From: a virus
Strand: one strand, 5' to 3'
IMG/VR virus record: IMGVR_UViG_3300043449_001732
Span: 19,982 to 83,981 of that record
Length of the DNA stretch: 64,000 nt
Within the stretch, counting starts at the first letter, position 1, and the number at the start of each line of letters is the position of its first letter. The notes below the pieces were generated by a model. The model searched no databases. It saw only the letters and a list, made by a program, of their open reading frames with translations, and had not been told where the DNA came from. This document shows positions 7,973 through 16,383 of this stretch, in pieces. Made by a program: the position numbers and the translations under genes.

Positions 7973-9532
7973 ATGTCTCCCAAAGGGGGCGATAAATTTG
8001 GATCTTTTGTTAAAGCAAGTGACGCTGATCCTTTTCGCCTAAAACCAATTACAACAGAGTTTTCCGCTGGTGGCGTACCGAACTCACTCACGGTCGTCAA
8101 CAGAGAATCTGCATGGTCTAGATGGCGCCGTGGCTACGAAATTGCCACCGCATGTTTCTATGACAACGCATATGAATACCCGTTTAGCTACGTAATTCCA
8201 GTCCCAGCTGGGACACCTGCTTCTGTTGCTGCAGCACAACCGACAATCCCTGGCACATTCATCGGGTTTCCAACTACCAACAAAGAGTTTGGAATGCATT
8301 GGGCAGGGACCCGCTTGGCTGGATCTCTTAGGTGCGACAACCTGGTTGATCGAACTACTGGCACCAGGCTTTACATTGAAATGGTGACGGAGGATTCATC
8401 GTACTGGTACGTCAAGCTGGCCGGTAATTGGAGCACCAGCAATCCACTACCCCCGCCGTTCTACGTGGCCCTTCCAGGCGTTCCTAACGGCCTCAGAGCG
8501 ATCAACGGGGAGATCCTGGAGGACCGCGTCATCACCGTTAACGCGCCTCCAATTACCAAAGATACAATTGATCCCACAACTCAAAAGCGTTATGGCTATA
8601 TACAGGCAGTCATTGTTGAAACATTTCCATTCACTGGTATTTTGAAGCTTCGTAAGGCGGGTTCAGTTGAAGCAACCCCAGATGCAAACCTTGTTACTCC
8701 AGCGACCAAAGGACCAACGCCAAATAGATATCTAATTACAGGCGCAAGATACTGTTGCTCTTGTCAGGATTTTTCAAGGCGTGACTATACGTTTATGCAA
8801 ATGCTGGGTGATAAGCCAAAACGTTTATTTCCAAGGGTAAGTATTGCATCTGTTAAGCCTGGACGATATGAAAAAACAAAGCTAAATGGACGTTTGGACA
8901 ATAGCGCCATGACAAGTGCAACGGTAAATCGAAAGATGGATATTATTGCACCTAGTTCTCAGTATACGGTTCCTCCTGAAATCAACACCATATCAACAGT
9001 AGAGCCAGGTGCCACAAGGGATTTTCCTGGAGTATTCCGCGACTTTGGCGCTACCTACACAAGAAGCACAGCAGATCCTTTCATCCCTGGCTCCAGGGCA
9101 GAAGGCATGCCTTTATATAATGACTATTCTTCAAGCAATGGTCAGATAACATCAATCACTGACTTTTGGTCTCCATTGCTTGATGAGATGCGTTACTGCA
9201 AGCATATCTACGCCATGAAGTTTGGCGAAGGTAGCTTTCCGCCAGAGCCGTCGGACTTCCCTGTGGAACAAGGGAGTATGGCTGCATGGGAGCAAAAACT
9301 CGTTGACAAAACTGAAAACGAGCAGCAAGAGTTAATGGCAGCCGATCTTTCTCGTCGCTCTTTATCCATGATGGATGTGCCGCCATACAACTGTCAGTCA
9401 CCCATGATGATGCCAATGATGCAAAAGCTGTTTAATATTCCAGCCAACTTTGTAATGATGCAAGGTTTTACAATGTATGACAAGGATGGAACAGCATACA
9501 AGCCATCCCTGGGCCAATTACCAGCATCGTAA
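7973..9532 (+). CDS. Large structural protein with Cys-rich motif
   Basis: 519 residues. The N-terminal half is beta-rich with many Pro and aromatic residues; near residue 260 is RYCCSCQDFSRRDYTFMQM, a Cys-containing motif I recall from uncharacterised structural proteins of cyanophages; the C-terminus is Met/Pro-rich. It is sandwiched between two tail-like genes and overlaps the next one by one base. Likely a tail or baseplate component; no enzymatic motif. Confidence 0.6.
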   Translation: MSPKGGDKFGSFVKASDADPFRLKPITTEFSAGGVPNSLTVVNRESAWSRWRRGYEIATACFYDNAYEYPFSYVIPVPAGTPASVAAAQPTIPGTFIGFPTTNKEFGMHWAGTRLAGSLRCDNLVDRTTGTRLYIEMVTEDSSYWYVKLAGNWSTSNPLPPPFYVALPGVPNGLRAINGEILEDRVITVNAPPITKDTIDPTTQKRYGYIQAVIVETFPFTGILKLRKAGSVEATPDANLVTPATKGPTPNRYLITGARYCCSCQDFSRRDYTFMQMLGDKPKRLFPRVSIASVKPGRYEKTKLNGRLDNSAMTSATVNRKMDIIAPSSQYTVPPEINTISTVEPGATRDFPGVFRDFGATYTRSTADPFIPGSRAEGMPLYNDYSSSNGQITSITDFWSPLLDEMRYCKHIYAMKFGEGSFPPEPSDFPVEQGSMAAWEQKLVDKTENEQQELMAADLSRRSLSMMDVPPYNCQSPMMMPMMQKLFNIPANFVMMQGFTMYDKDGTAYKPSLGQLPAS

Positions 9533-9762
9533 TGACAACACCGAACTTTGGAGATGTTGTAGACAGTGCTTTTATTTACTCCGCAGAGCAAGATGATGTA
9601 CGTAAGTACGGCTTCAGTGATATCCAGGTAAGCGGTCGCCCTACCATCTATCACGCAGGAGATGTCGTACACCTGCCTTATGTGTCTGGTGAGATATCAA
9701 CAATAGAAGCTGTGGGTCTTGCCTGGTCTGGTTATGTGAATGGCATCCCACCAGAAGAATAG
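9532..9762 (+). CDS. Small protein ending the first structural block
   Basis: 76 residues, start overlapping the previous stop (TAATG). Acidic, with Gly/Val-rich strands resembling a small beta domain. It is the last rightward gene before a leftward HTH gene. Function not recognised. Confidence 0.5.
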   Translation: MTTPNFGDVVDSAFIYSAEQDDVRKYGFSDIQVSGRPTIYHAGDVVHLPYVSGEISTIEAVGLAWSGYVNGIPPEE

Positions 9763-9792
9763 ATAAAATAAAAGCCCCGTCAACGCGGGGCT
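9763..9792 (-). terminator. Terminator of the leftward HTH gene
   Basis: AGCCCCG (9773-9779) pairs with CGGGGCT (9786-9792). Read leftward, the hairpin is followed by TTTTATTTTA, so it serves the minus-strand HTH gene; rightward it lacks a T-run but may still end the structural transcript. Confidence 0.75.
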
Positions 9793-9812
9793 CATGTACT
9801 CAAGTGTGTTTA

Positions 9813-10031
9813 TCACACAGCCAGGGGTTGTTTTTCAAGCTTATCAAGGCGCTTGCGGACAGCAGCAACATTCCAACGATAGCTATCCCTGGAACGGGTT
9901 TCAGGAAAAGCAGCGTAGTGGGGGCCAAGCTTCAGAGTGCCGTCGTCGCGGTACTGGAAGAGGGTCTTGCGGTCAATACCGAGGAGTTCTTCCACACGTT
10001 GCGCGGAGACCCATCCAGGGTGCTTAGCCAT
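9813..10031 (-). CDS. Small HTH (excisionase/MerR-like) DNA-binding protein
   Basis: 72 residues. A winged-HTH-like core covers residues 6-40 (WVSAQRVEELLGIDRKTLFQYR), followed by a short wing and a basic C-terminal helix. Proteins of this size and motif are typically excisionase-type or AlpA/MerR-like regulators. It stands alone, leftward, between rightward late genes, with its own terminator and two helically phased direct repeats upstream (10066-10084) that could be its operator. Whether it regulates late genes or lysogeny functions cannot be told; no integrase is in the window. Confidence 0.65.
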   Translation of the reverse strand: MAKHPGWVSAQRVEELLGIDRKTLFQYRDDGTLKLGPHYAAFPETRSRDSYRWNVAAVRKRLDKLEKQPLAV

Positions 10032-10065
10032 GGCTCAAGAAGCTGTCTACGCCATAAGCTTATCA

Positions 10066-10084
10066 GCCGTCAAGAGGCCGTCAA
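10066..10084 (-). promoter_or_regulatory. Phased direct repeats upstream of the HTH gene
   Basis: GCCGTCAA occurs at 10066-10073 and 10077-10084 (TTGACGGC on the leftward strand), 11 bp apart and 35-53 bases before the HTH start. One-turn spacing of direct repeats is how excisionase-like proteins bind. TTGAC also resembles a -35 box, so the repeats may overlap the promoter. Confidence 0.4.
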
Positions 10085-10166
10085 CAGCTTTAATAAAGTC
10101 TTTATCTCTTTATTTTCTCTTTGAAAAGTGAGGTGAAATTAAAATAGATTAACAGCACACAAGAGC

Positions 10167-10529
10167 ATGTTCAATTGCGAACAGGAACCCCTCGCCCTGC
10201 TCATTGAATTAACTCCGAAGCTCGCTAAAAAACGTTACCGCCAATCCATATACGATGCCTGGGATTCAAAATGTGCTTATTGCGAAGAAGTTGCTACTTC
10301 CCTAGACCACATAATCCCAAGGTTTAAATCTGGGTCTAGCAATAGAAATAATCTTGTGCCTGCATGTAGCAGGTGCAACACTTCCAAGGCCAGTACTAAG
10401 GTGAATGAGTGGTTTGAAAAACAAGAATTTTTTACACAAGCTAAGATGGATAGAATCAACTCTTGGATTAAGCAAGAACCTATCGACGTTTTTGTTTACC
10501 AGGTAGATACTTTATCGGTGGCGGTTTGA
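10167..10529 (+). CDS. HNH endonuclease
   Basis: 120 residues with a classic HNH zinc-finger fold: CAYC at ~35-38, LDHIIPRF at ~46-53, then NNLVPACSRCN with the second Cys pair. These enzymes nick or cut DNA and, as freestanding genes in phages, often act as homing endonucleases. The gene ends one base before the 914-residue virion gene, an arrangement that suggests insertion next to its target. The upstream gap (10032-10166) is AT-rich and holds the HTH operator. Confidence 0.8.
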   Translation: MFNCEQEPLALLIELTPKLAKKRYRQSIYDAWDSKCAYCEEVATSLDHIIPRFKSGSSNRNNLVPACSRCNTSKASTKVNEWFEKQEFFTQAKMDRINSWIKQEPIDVFVYQVDTLSVAV

Positions 10530-10530
10530 C

Positions 10531-13275
10531 ATGGGACTTTCGTATGACCCTGTAGCTAAAAAGTGGAATATAAGCTATGAAAAAGTCGACAACAAAACAG
10601 ATTATCCTACAAACCTGCAAACCAATGCGCCTACAAATTTACCAACCAATTTACCCACCAGCGTAACCAAGCAGGTTTTTGTTACCAAGTCAAGGAATGT
10701 TCCCGCACAGGAAACGTATTCTCAATATGATTCTTGTGCAAGCAGGGATTATAAAGGTGCTTGTCAGCCAGGATTTGTTCAAAGGACAAGAATGGTAACC
10801 AAAACTGAATATTATAGTGAATGGGAAAATCAATATGACGCAGCAATGTCTCAGCAAAATCAAATGATAAATGAAAACAATGCAAAAACAAATGCTCAAA
10901 ATGCAAAAGCAAATGAAATAAATGCAGCCACAAATCAATCAAACATTAAATTAAACAAAGAAAATGCTAATACAAATTTAAATAACACAAAATTAAATCA
11001 AGCATATGACAAAACAATTAGTACCGCCACTGGTACCAAGGGGGGTGATTACGTGCAAATGCGTGATCAAATTCGAAAATTAGATGTAAACGCAACTACA
11101 AAAAGCGCACTAGAAAATTACTACAAAACCTTCTACCAGACTGAAAAACTACAAAAGTGGGACACAGCACTTGGTGCTAAACCTCAATATGGCACCTTTG
11201 ATCCCAACTACTACAAACAACAAAATCCAACAGTTGAGGCTGCGTGGAAGGCTGCTGTAGCCAATGACGACATTGATATCACTCAACGATATGGTGAGAA
11301 CGCTTATTATCTGCAGCACTACACAGCTCAGGGTAAACGGTCTGGTTTAAGGGGCAACGCTCCAGAGCAAACGTCTGCCGCCCAGGCCTATACAGAAAAG
11401 AAGCCTACAGATGCAGACTTGCAACAGGTTAGAAATCTTCAATTAGGCGTGGACACCAATACACAAACTCAACGCTTGCTCAATATCCCTGAGATTGCAG
11501 CTGAGTGGGAAAAGGCTAAAAACGGAGATCCCTACTGGGCACAACAGGCGAAGGATAAGTATCTAAATCCCGACAAGCCGGATGAATTTGCGGCGTTATT
11601 TAGATTGTCTGAGCGTCCAGAAGACAAGCAAGTAAGTTTGCAATACAACGTAAATGCAGGTTATGGCGTAACGGAATTAGAGGACGCAATCAATGAAGCT
11701 GTTGGTGATAAAGCAACAGTGGATGTCAAGCGGTTTGGTGCTTTAACGCAAGACGCCTTAAAAACAACTATTGCTGAAATGAAGAAAGCAAAAGGCAAAG
11801 AGCAAATGCTCAGTCTTTTGGGAGGATTTGGTGGCTTTAGCGAGGTCATGGACATCAATAAGGAGCTCACTAACAGCATCATGGGCGACTCTGGGGTTGG
11901 TGGCATGCTTTCCTTTATGTCAGGAGGCAAAGCCGAGGAGTCCCTGGAGAAAAGCCTTCAAAATATCACAGGCGTAAAGAACAATGTTACGTATAACTGG
12001 CAACAATGGTTTGATGAAACACTTAAGAAAAAATATGAACAAGATTTGGAACTTGGCTACACAACAGGGGAAGCCAAGGAAAACGTAAAGATACAAGCAG
12101 ATTTTGCTCGTAATTTTATTGATAAGTATTTAACACCGCGGTTCAACACCTCCCGTTCAATGGATGAGTTTGTTGAATACTTGGATGTGCGCCAAGAAGA
12201 GCAAAACCCATTCCAGACGCAAGACATCTTAAACGCAACGAATCAAGTTGCAAACTTAAGAGCGCAGATGTATTTGGACCAGTTAAAAGCATCTTCTGAT
12301 CGTTACTTTAACTCAGACTTTTACTTCAATCCAACCGGAGACAAGGCGAGGACTTCCAACTACGCAGAACAAGCAAAAACCGTAGCCTCTGACTGGGAAG
12401 CAGCTAAGAAAGGTAATGCATACTGGGCGCGGCAGGCATATCGTTTTGGCGTGAATATTAATGACAAGGACGCTTTTGCGCGCATGCATTTTCAGGTAAA
12501 GGGCCAGGGGCGTGGCTATGACGGGGCAGAAGACATTCTCAACGCCGGCAAGGTGCAAGATGAGATCTACTCAAAAATTCTTCCGGCTCTTAAAGAAGAA
12601 GCTTTGAAACAAGGCACTGTCTTTGGTCAGTTTGTGACCCCAGAAGAGTTTACCGACGAATTACTGAAGGGCCTGGATCCAGCAGACAAAGAGTCTTGGG
12701 ATGAGGTTCTTAAACGGTACGGTATTACAGACTTCAAGGGCACAATTGATGAGCTCAAAGAGTACGTAACGGAAACACTGCGCACTGGATCAGCGCAAAA
12801 AATTAGGGAAGAATTAAAGTACTTAAACGAAAAGCGCAAGAAACCAACGCAGCAAGTGCTTGGTTTGACTTATATTGAGCGACCCGAAGATTATAAGGAC
12901 CAGCAGGCAAAGCCATCTACCGAGCTGTATAAAACATTTCAATCTGCTGGTTACCAGGGTACAGAGGATGAATTTTATGAAAAGTTTTTCCCTGATCTAG
13001 ACCGCTCTGAGCAAACGTTACTAACGAAAGCAGGCTCTGATTCGGCACTCAAGATACAAGGATTAGACATGAGTGACCCCTTTGCATCCCTTGGAACTAT
13101 TGAAAGTTTCTTTGGTGAAGATTCTTCATCTGAAGAAGGAACTAAGACAACGCGAGATACTGATATGGATAGTTATTTTAAACTGGGATTAGATGACGAC
13201 GAAGATGAAGACTACAAGTCCAAAACAGGTAGTCAGATTCTCGGTGAGTTCACATCTATGTTTAAGGGTCTCTGA
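10531..13275 (+). CDS. Large virion protein with internal repeat (possible internal/ejection protein)
   Basis: 914 residues. Residues ~100-170 form an Asn/Lys/Ala/Gln heptad-like coiled coil. Two related segments follow: EWEKAKNGDPYWAQQA near residue 325 and DWEAAKKGNAYWARQA near residue 620, each followed by a similar D-x-F-A-x-x-F stretch, indicating an internal duplication of about 295 residues. The C-terminus is very acidic. Codon use is more AT-rich than in the capsid block. Length and coiled coil fit an internal virion, tape-measure or ejection protein. No transglycosylase motif seen. Confidence 0.6.
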   Translation: MGLSYDPVAKKWNISYEKVDNKTDYPTNLQTNAPTNLPTNLPTSVTKQVFVTKSRNVPAQETYSQYDSCASRDYKGACQPGFVQRTRMVTKTEYYSEWENQYDAAMSQQNQMINENNAKTNAQNAKANEINAATNQSNIKLNKENANTNLNNTKLNQAYDKTISTATGTKGGDYVQMRDQIRKLDVNATTKSALENYYKTFYQTEKLQKWDTALGAKPQYGTFDPNYYKQQNPTVEAAWKAAVANDDIDITQRYGENAYYLQHYTAQGKRSGLRGNAPEQTSAAQAYTEKKPTDADLQQVRNLQLGVDTNTQTQRLLNIPEIAAEWEKAKNGDPYWAQQAKDKYLNPDKPDEFAALFRLSERPEDKQVSLQYNVNAGYGVTELEDAINEAVGDKATVDVKRFGALTQDALKTTIAEMKKAKGKEQMLSLLGGFGGFSEVMDINKELTNSIMGDSGVGGMLSFMSGGKAEESLEKSLQNITGVKNNVTYNWQQWFDETLKKKYEQDLELGYTTGEAKENVKIQADFARNFIDKYLTPRFNTSRSMDEFVEYLDVRQEEQNPFQTQDILNATNQVANLRAQMYLDQLKASSDRYFNSDFYFNPTGDKARTSNYAEQAKTVASDWEAAKKGNAYWARQAYRFGVNINDKDAFARMHFQVKGQGRGYDGAEDILNAGKVQDEIYSKILPALKEEALKQGTVFGQFVTPEEFTDELLKGLDPADKESWDEVLKRYGITDFKGTIDELKEYVTETLRTGSAQKIREELKYLNEKRKKPTQQVLGLTYIERPEDYKDQQAKPSTELYKTFQSAGYQGTEDEFYEKFFPDLDRSEQTLLTKAGSDSALKIQGLDMSDPFASLGTIESFFGEDSSSEEGTKTTRDTDMDSYFKLGLDDDEDEDYKSKTGSQILGEFTSMFKGL

Positions 13276-13562
13276 TGTCAGACAAGCATAAAAAGGCAGC
13301 CTCTGCTGCAAACCGCTACCAAAAAGACAAGATGGCTTGCAACAAGCCTCAGCGTGCGCCCAAGGGTGATAAGCATAAGTATGTTGTCAAGGCTTGTCAA
13401 GATGGACGAGAGGGCATTGTGCGTTTTGGTTTGCGTGGATATTCAGATTATCTTTCGCACAAGGACGAGGGAAGGCGTGCTAACTTCAAGGCCAGGCACA
13501 ACTGTTCCGAGAAGAAGGACAAACTGACTCCCGGATGGTGGGCCTGTAATTACAACTGGTAA
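13275..13562 (+). CDS. Small basic Cys-containing protein (DUF5754-like)
   Basis: 95 residues, starting on the previous stop (TGATG). Very Lys/Arg-rich, with YVVKACQDGREGIVRFG near residue 35, a YSDYLSHKD box and a C-terminal KLTPGWWACNYNW. I recall this pattern from uncharacterised proteins of phages and large DNA viruses (DUF5754). Its role is unknown; it may bind nucleic acid. Confidence 0.65.
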   Translation: MSDKHKKAASAANRYQKDKMACNKPQRAPKGDKHKYVVKACQDGREGIVRFGLRGYSDYLSHKDEGRRANFKARHNCSEKKDKLTPGWWACNYNW

Positions 13563-13567
13563 CAACA

Positions 13568-13693
13568 ATGGCAAAACCAAAGTCCACTGCATTAGTTAAA
13601 ATTGAATCGCGTCCCAAACGCAGCAAACAGGGTGACGGCAAGCACTCCAAACCCAGCCATGGCCGCAAGCTAAGCAGGGGACAGGGCAAGTGA
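13568..13693 (+). CDS. Small highly basic protein
   Basis: A 41-residue frame five bases after the previous stop, composed largely of Lys, Arg, Ser, Gly and His. Spacing, codon use and placement between two real genes support it. Probably a nucleic-acid-binding virion peptide; function unknown. Confidence 0.55.
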   Translation: MAKPKSTALVKIESRPKRSKQGDGKHSKPSHGRKLSRGQGK

Positions 13694-13714
13694 TTTAAAT
13701 TATTGTGTATGATT

Positions 13715-13736
13715 GGGAGTAACAATAGTTGCTCCC
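13715..13736 (+). promoter_or_regulatory. Hairpin abutting the endolysin start
   Basis: GGGAGTAAC (13715-13723) pairs with GTTGCTCCC (13728-13736) over an AATA loop, nine pairs with one G-T, and the endolysin ATG follows at 13737. It would bury the only GGGAG ribosome site, suggesting translational control of lysis timing. Confidence 0.55.
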
Positions 13737-14396
13737 ATGTCAGATCTTTCTCGTGCGATTAACTTAATCCGCAAGTACGAAGGCTTTAACGAAAAAGCCT
13801 ACCCAGATCCGATTACGGGCGCAGAACCTTACACAATTGGATACGGAACTCAATTCTATCCAGATGGATCTGCCGTTAGACGCGGGCAGTTCTGCACCAT
13901 GGAAAAAGCACTGGAATATCTATTCAATGAAGTCAGTATTATCGAAACACAGTTAGATAAATTAAACCTTGGCCTTGACAACGTGATGCGTCAGGCGTTG
14001 ATCTCGTTCGTTCATTCGATTGGCTGGGAGCCTTTCCTTTATAGTCACGTAATTGACTGCGTTGAAAACGAAGACTTCTGTGCGGCAACAGAAGAGATGG
14101 GCCAATGGATTTTTGATGCCGACCATCACGTCGTTGGCAACCTCCTAGACCGACGCAGGGAAGAAATCAATTTGTTCCTGGAAGACTTGGATGAACACCC
14201 TTGGCCCTCCAGTGAAATCCTCCTTGGCGCCTTTAGGAATTATTCAGCTTCTCAGCATGAGATCAACGCGATTCGGAAGCTGGAAGAACGGATCAGTCCT
14301 TATATCCTTTCTGAATTTGCCAATGAGTTTTGCAGCGGTAACAACCAATGGTTAGACAATCCTGCAAAGGACTACGATTCCGTCTTTAGCAGCTAG
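13737..14396 (+). CDS. T4-type endolysin (GH24 lysozyme)
   Basis: 219 residues. The catalytic triad of phage lysozymes is visible: Glu15 (RKYEGF), Asp24 (AYPDP) and Thr33 (YTIGYGT), with the substrate loop GYGT. The enzyme hydrolyses murein for host lysis. The C-terminal half, longer than in T4 lysozyme, has no clear motif and may bind the wall. The ATG at 13737 is chosen because it follows a strong hairpin and starts the domain; a TTG at 13713 is possible. No holin with obvious features is adjacent. Confidence 0.8.
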   Translation: MSDLSRAINLIRKYEGFNEKAYPDPITGAEPYTIGYGTQFYPDGSAVRRGQFCTMEKALEYLFNEVSIIETQLDKLNLGLDNVMRQALISFVHSIGWEPFLYSHVIDCVENEDFCAATEEMGQWIFDADHHVVGNLLDRRREEINLFLEDLDEHPWPSSEILLGAFRNYSASQHEINAIRKLEERISPYILSEFANEFCSGNNQWLDNPAKDYDSVFSS

Positions 14397-14407
14397 GCTT
14401 AGAATAA

Positions 14408-14722
14408 ATGAAAGAAAGCATGAACAGCCGAATGGAGCGTTCAGTTGAACCACGGGAATTTGAACTTCCCTTAGAGCTTCAGTTCTCCATGCGTAAAGCT
14501 GAGCTTGCTGCTCAAGAAATGACATGGGATGATCTGTACGCAGCCCTGTTGAACCTCTACCATCAACGCCTGATGGAGTGGTATGCGGTCAAAGAGATCA
14601 TGGCGTCTGAAAATATTGAGATTGACTTTGACATCCCCACTGACTTGGAGCTAGCAGAACTCGCCGCCGCATGTGTATACGACGACGAGGATGAGGATGA
14701 AGACGATCTTCAGCCGTTCTGA
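14408..14722 (+). CDS. nblA: NblA-like phycobilisome degradation protein
   Basis: 104 residues. Residues ~17-60 match the NblA signature: FELPLELQFSMRKAELAAQ, then a second helix with LLNLYHQRLMEWYAVKEIM, like the FEL..EQQ...R and LM.KDN.I..L blocks of NblA. NblA bridges phycobilisomes to the Clp protease so the antenna is dismantled; in phage it would free amino acids and alter light capture. The extra C-terminal 35 residues are strongly acidic, unlike host NblA (about 60 residues). Its 3' end overlaps the convergent DUF3310 gene. Confidence 0.6.
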   Translation: MKESMNSRMERSVEPREFELPLELQFSMRKAELAAQEMTWDDLYAALLNLYHQRLMEWYAVKEIMASENIEIDFDIPTDLELAELAAACVYDDEDEDEDDLQPF

Positions 14723-15204
14723 GTTTCGTTGACAGTAATTAGGCGGTCCAAGTACCACTGTGCTTTCTTAAGGTCTTGCACACCGCCTTTGTTTCGCCAG
14801 CGCCACGTGTACTTGACGCAATTACCGCGCAGATAACCCTGGAACTCCTCTGCGGTTAGTTGTGCTTCAATCGCATCGATGCATTCAATAGCGGAATCTG
14901 CGTAGTGAGACGGATGGTTTACCAGATCCTCCTGGACCACAGGAGCAGTTTCTTTTGTTGCCCAGGGAACTGGGCAAACACCATCCTTACACTCAGTCAA
15001 GTCGCTAATTATCGGCGCAAACCACGGCGAAGACGAGACTGTTCCATCAGCTCCTCGTTCGGCTTCCCCAGATCCAGCACTAATGCTTTGGGTTTCGGTG
15101 ATGCTCCCATCTCCAGACCCTGTTCCATTGTTGGAATATAGCCCGTTGCTCCAGGCCGTCCCCCCTCGAGTGCCAAGTTTGTCCGTTCCCTTCCGTCCTG
15201 ACAT
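14710..15204 (-). CDS. DUF3310 protein (T7 gp1.7-like)
   Basis: 164 residues from ATG at 15204. Residues ~90-160 are a clear DUF3310 domain: VNHPSHY, then ECIDAI, GYLRGNCVKYTWR and a DLKKAQWYLDRLI helix. The family includes T7 gp1.7, a nucleotide kinase. The first ~70 residues are low-complexity and lie over another frame (15009-15350) that looks more protein-like, so the true start may be the TTG at 15000, eight bases after that frame's stop. A 12-base palindrome directly precedes the ATG. Confidence 0.7.
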   Translation of the reverse strand: MSGRKGTDKLGTRGGTAWSNGLYSNNGTGSGDGSITETQSISAGSGEAERGADGTVSSSPWFAPIISDLTECKDGVCPVPWATKETAPVVQEDLVNHPSHYADSAIECIDAIEAQLTAEEFQGYLRGNCVKYTWRWRNKGGVQDLKKAQWYLDRLITVNETQNG

Positions 15205-15350
15205 AGGGTTAACCCTCTGTTGTACATATCCATTAAGGGTACATCATTTTCTTCATTGGCGAGAGGTGCGCCAAAATCATCTTCATCAAGACAACGACAC
15301 TGCAGTTCGTCTTGAACAAAGCTATCTAAAAAACCAGCGGCTCCATGCAT
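15009..15350 (-). CDS. Hypothetical acidic protein overlapping the DUF3310 gene
   Basis: 113 residues, leftward, with balanced composition and a helical C-terminus (KALVLDLGKPNEELMEQ). Codon choice in the 15009-15204 overlap looks better in this frame than in the DUF3310 extension. If real, it is immediately upstream of and coupled to the DUF3310 domain gene. Function not recognised. Confidence 0.45.
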   Translation of the reverse strand: MHGAAGFLDSFVQDELQCRCLDEDDFGAPLANEENDVPLMDMYNRGLTLCQDGRERTNLALEGGRPGATGYIPTMEQGLEMGASPKPKALVLDLGKPNEELMEQSRLRRGLRR

Positions 15351-15391
15351 GGTAGTATCTGGGCTTGATTTATTCCTACTACAATCATACT

Positions 15392-15766
15392 ATGGCAGAT
15401 TTATTTAACTCTAATTACGATCCTCGCCAGCTATCAGGAACTTCAGGGGCTGAGGTATCAGACTTGCGTCCTGAGCAAGCTTATGACACTGACCTCAGGC
15501 GTGTAGACGCGAGTGAAAGGAGTTCAGCAGAATCTTTAAACGACAATCAAAATCGTGTAGCCAAGTACATGCGTGCTGCCAAAAGCGCAGGCAAGTTTCG
15601 GCAAAGTGCTGGTATTGATGAGCCAAGCATCCGAGGTAAAACGCCACGGTCAGAAGCGTCTATCAATGGGACAGTGCTGCCAAGCCTAGGAGATTCAGGT
15701 GGGCGCTCCGGAAGCACCGGATACGCCCGTAAGCCTCAACCACAGTTCGGCAAACCGTTTGTTTAA
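15392..15766 (+). CDS. Small polar protein, rightward among leftward genes
   Basis: 124 residues from the ATG at 15392 (an upstream ATG at 15365 is less likely). Ser, Arg, Gly and Asp-rich, probably disordered. It stands alone between two leftward genes and its stop overlaps that of the dCTP deaminase gene. No domain recognised. Confidence 0.5.
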   Translation: MADLFNSNYDPRQLSGTSGAEVSDLRPEQAYDTDLRRVDASERSSAESLNDNQNRVAKYMRAAKSAGKFRQSAGIDEPSIRGKTPRSEASINGTVLPSLGDSGGRSGSTGYARKPQPQFGKPFV

Positions 15767-16350
15767 ACCTGGCTGTACACAACCTCATAGGGTTGATTCT
15801 GGTACTTACCCTTGCGATCTTGATAGCTTGTCTCGCAGGGCTCGCCACGATAAAACAAAAGCTGCGTAATACCTTCGTTGGCGTAGATGCGGTTGAACAA
15901 ACCGGTACAGTTGCTGATCTCAAGTGTCAGGTGACCCTGCCAAGCAGCTTCTGCAGGCGTAATATTCACCAAGATACCCGATCGTGCATACGTAGATTTG
16001 CCGACTGCTACTACGGTCACGTCGCGAGGCAGCTTAATGTGCTCCATTGCCACACCCAAGCAATAGCCATAAGGAGGGAGAAGGAAATACTCGCCCTTCT
16101 CATCTTCTAGTAACTCGGCAGGTTTCAGGATGTTTTCGTCAAAATTTTTAGGGTCACAATCCCCCGCTTGAATTTTGCCAAAAATTAAACATTGCTTGGG
16201 AGACAGGCGAATGTCATACCCGTATGAACTCAGGCCATAGCTCAAAAGCTTCCTGCCCTCCTCTTTGCTGATCAAGCGATCAACAAACGGCGAAATCATG
16301 TCATGCTCTTCGGCAAGTTGTTTGATTTCCCAGTCAGCAAGGACGCTCAT
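15763..16350 (-). CDS. dcd: dCTP deaminase
   Basis: 195 residues from MSVLADW. The family signatures are present: GKSTYARSGI (~116-125) and ITPAEAAWQGHLTLEISN (~129-146) with the catalytic Glu in PAEAAW, and SYGYDIRL near residue 43. The enzyme deaminates dCTP to dUTP, feeding thymidylate synthesis; together with the window's ThyX it completes a phage dTMP route. Length equals that of bacterial Dcd (about 190). An upstream ATG at 16362 adds four residues. Convergent with the small rightward gene. Confidence 0.9.
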   Translation of the reverse strand: MSVLADWEIKQLAEEHDMISPFVDRLISKEEGRKLLSYGLSSYGYDIRLSPKQCLIFGKIQAGDCDPKNFDENILKPAELLEDEKGEYFLLPPYGYCLGVAMEHIKLPRDVTVVAVGKSTYARSGILVNITPAEAAWQGHLTLEISNCTGLFNRIYANEGITQLLFYRGEPCETSYQDRKGKYQNQPYEVVYSQV

Positions 16351-16383
16351 GGTGCTCAGCAATCGTTCTTTAGTATACGGAAC

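Noticed and set aside
9794-10131. Rightward frames opposite the HTH gene
   Set aside because: They mirror the HTH coding sequence and lack ribosome sites.
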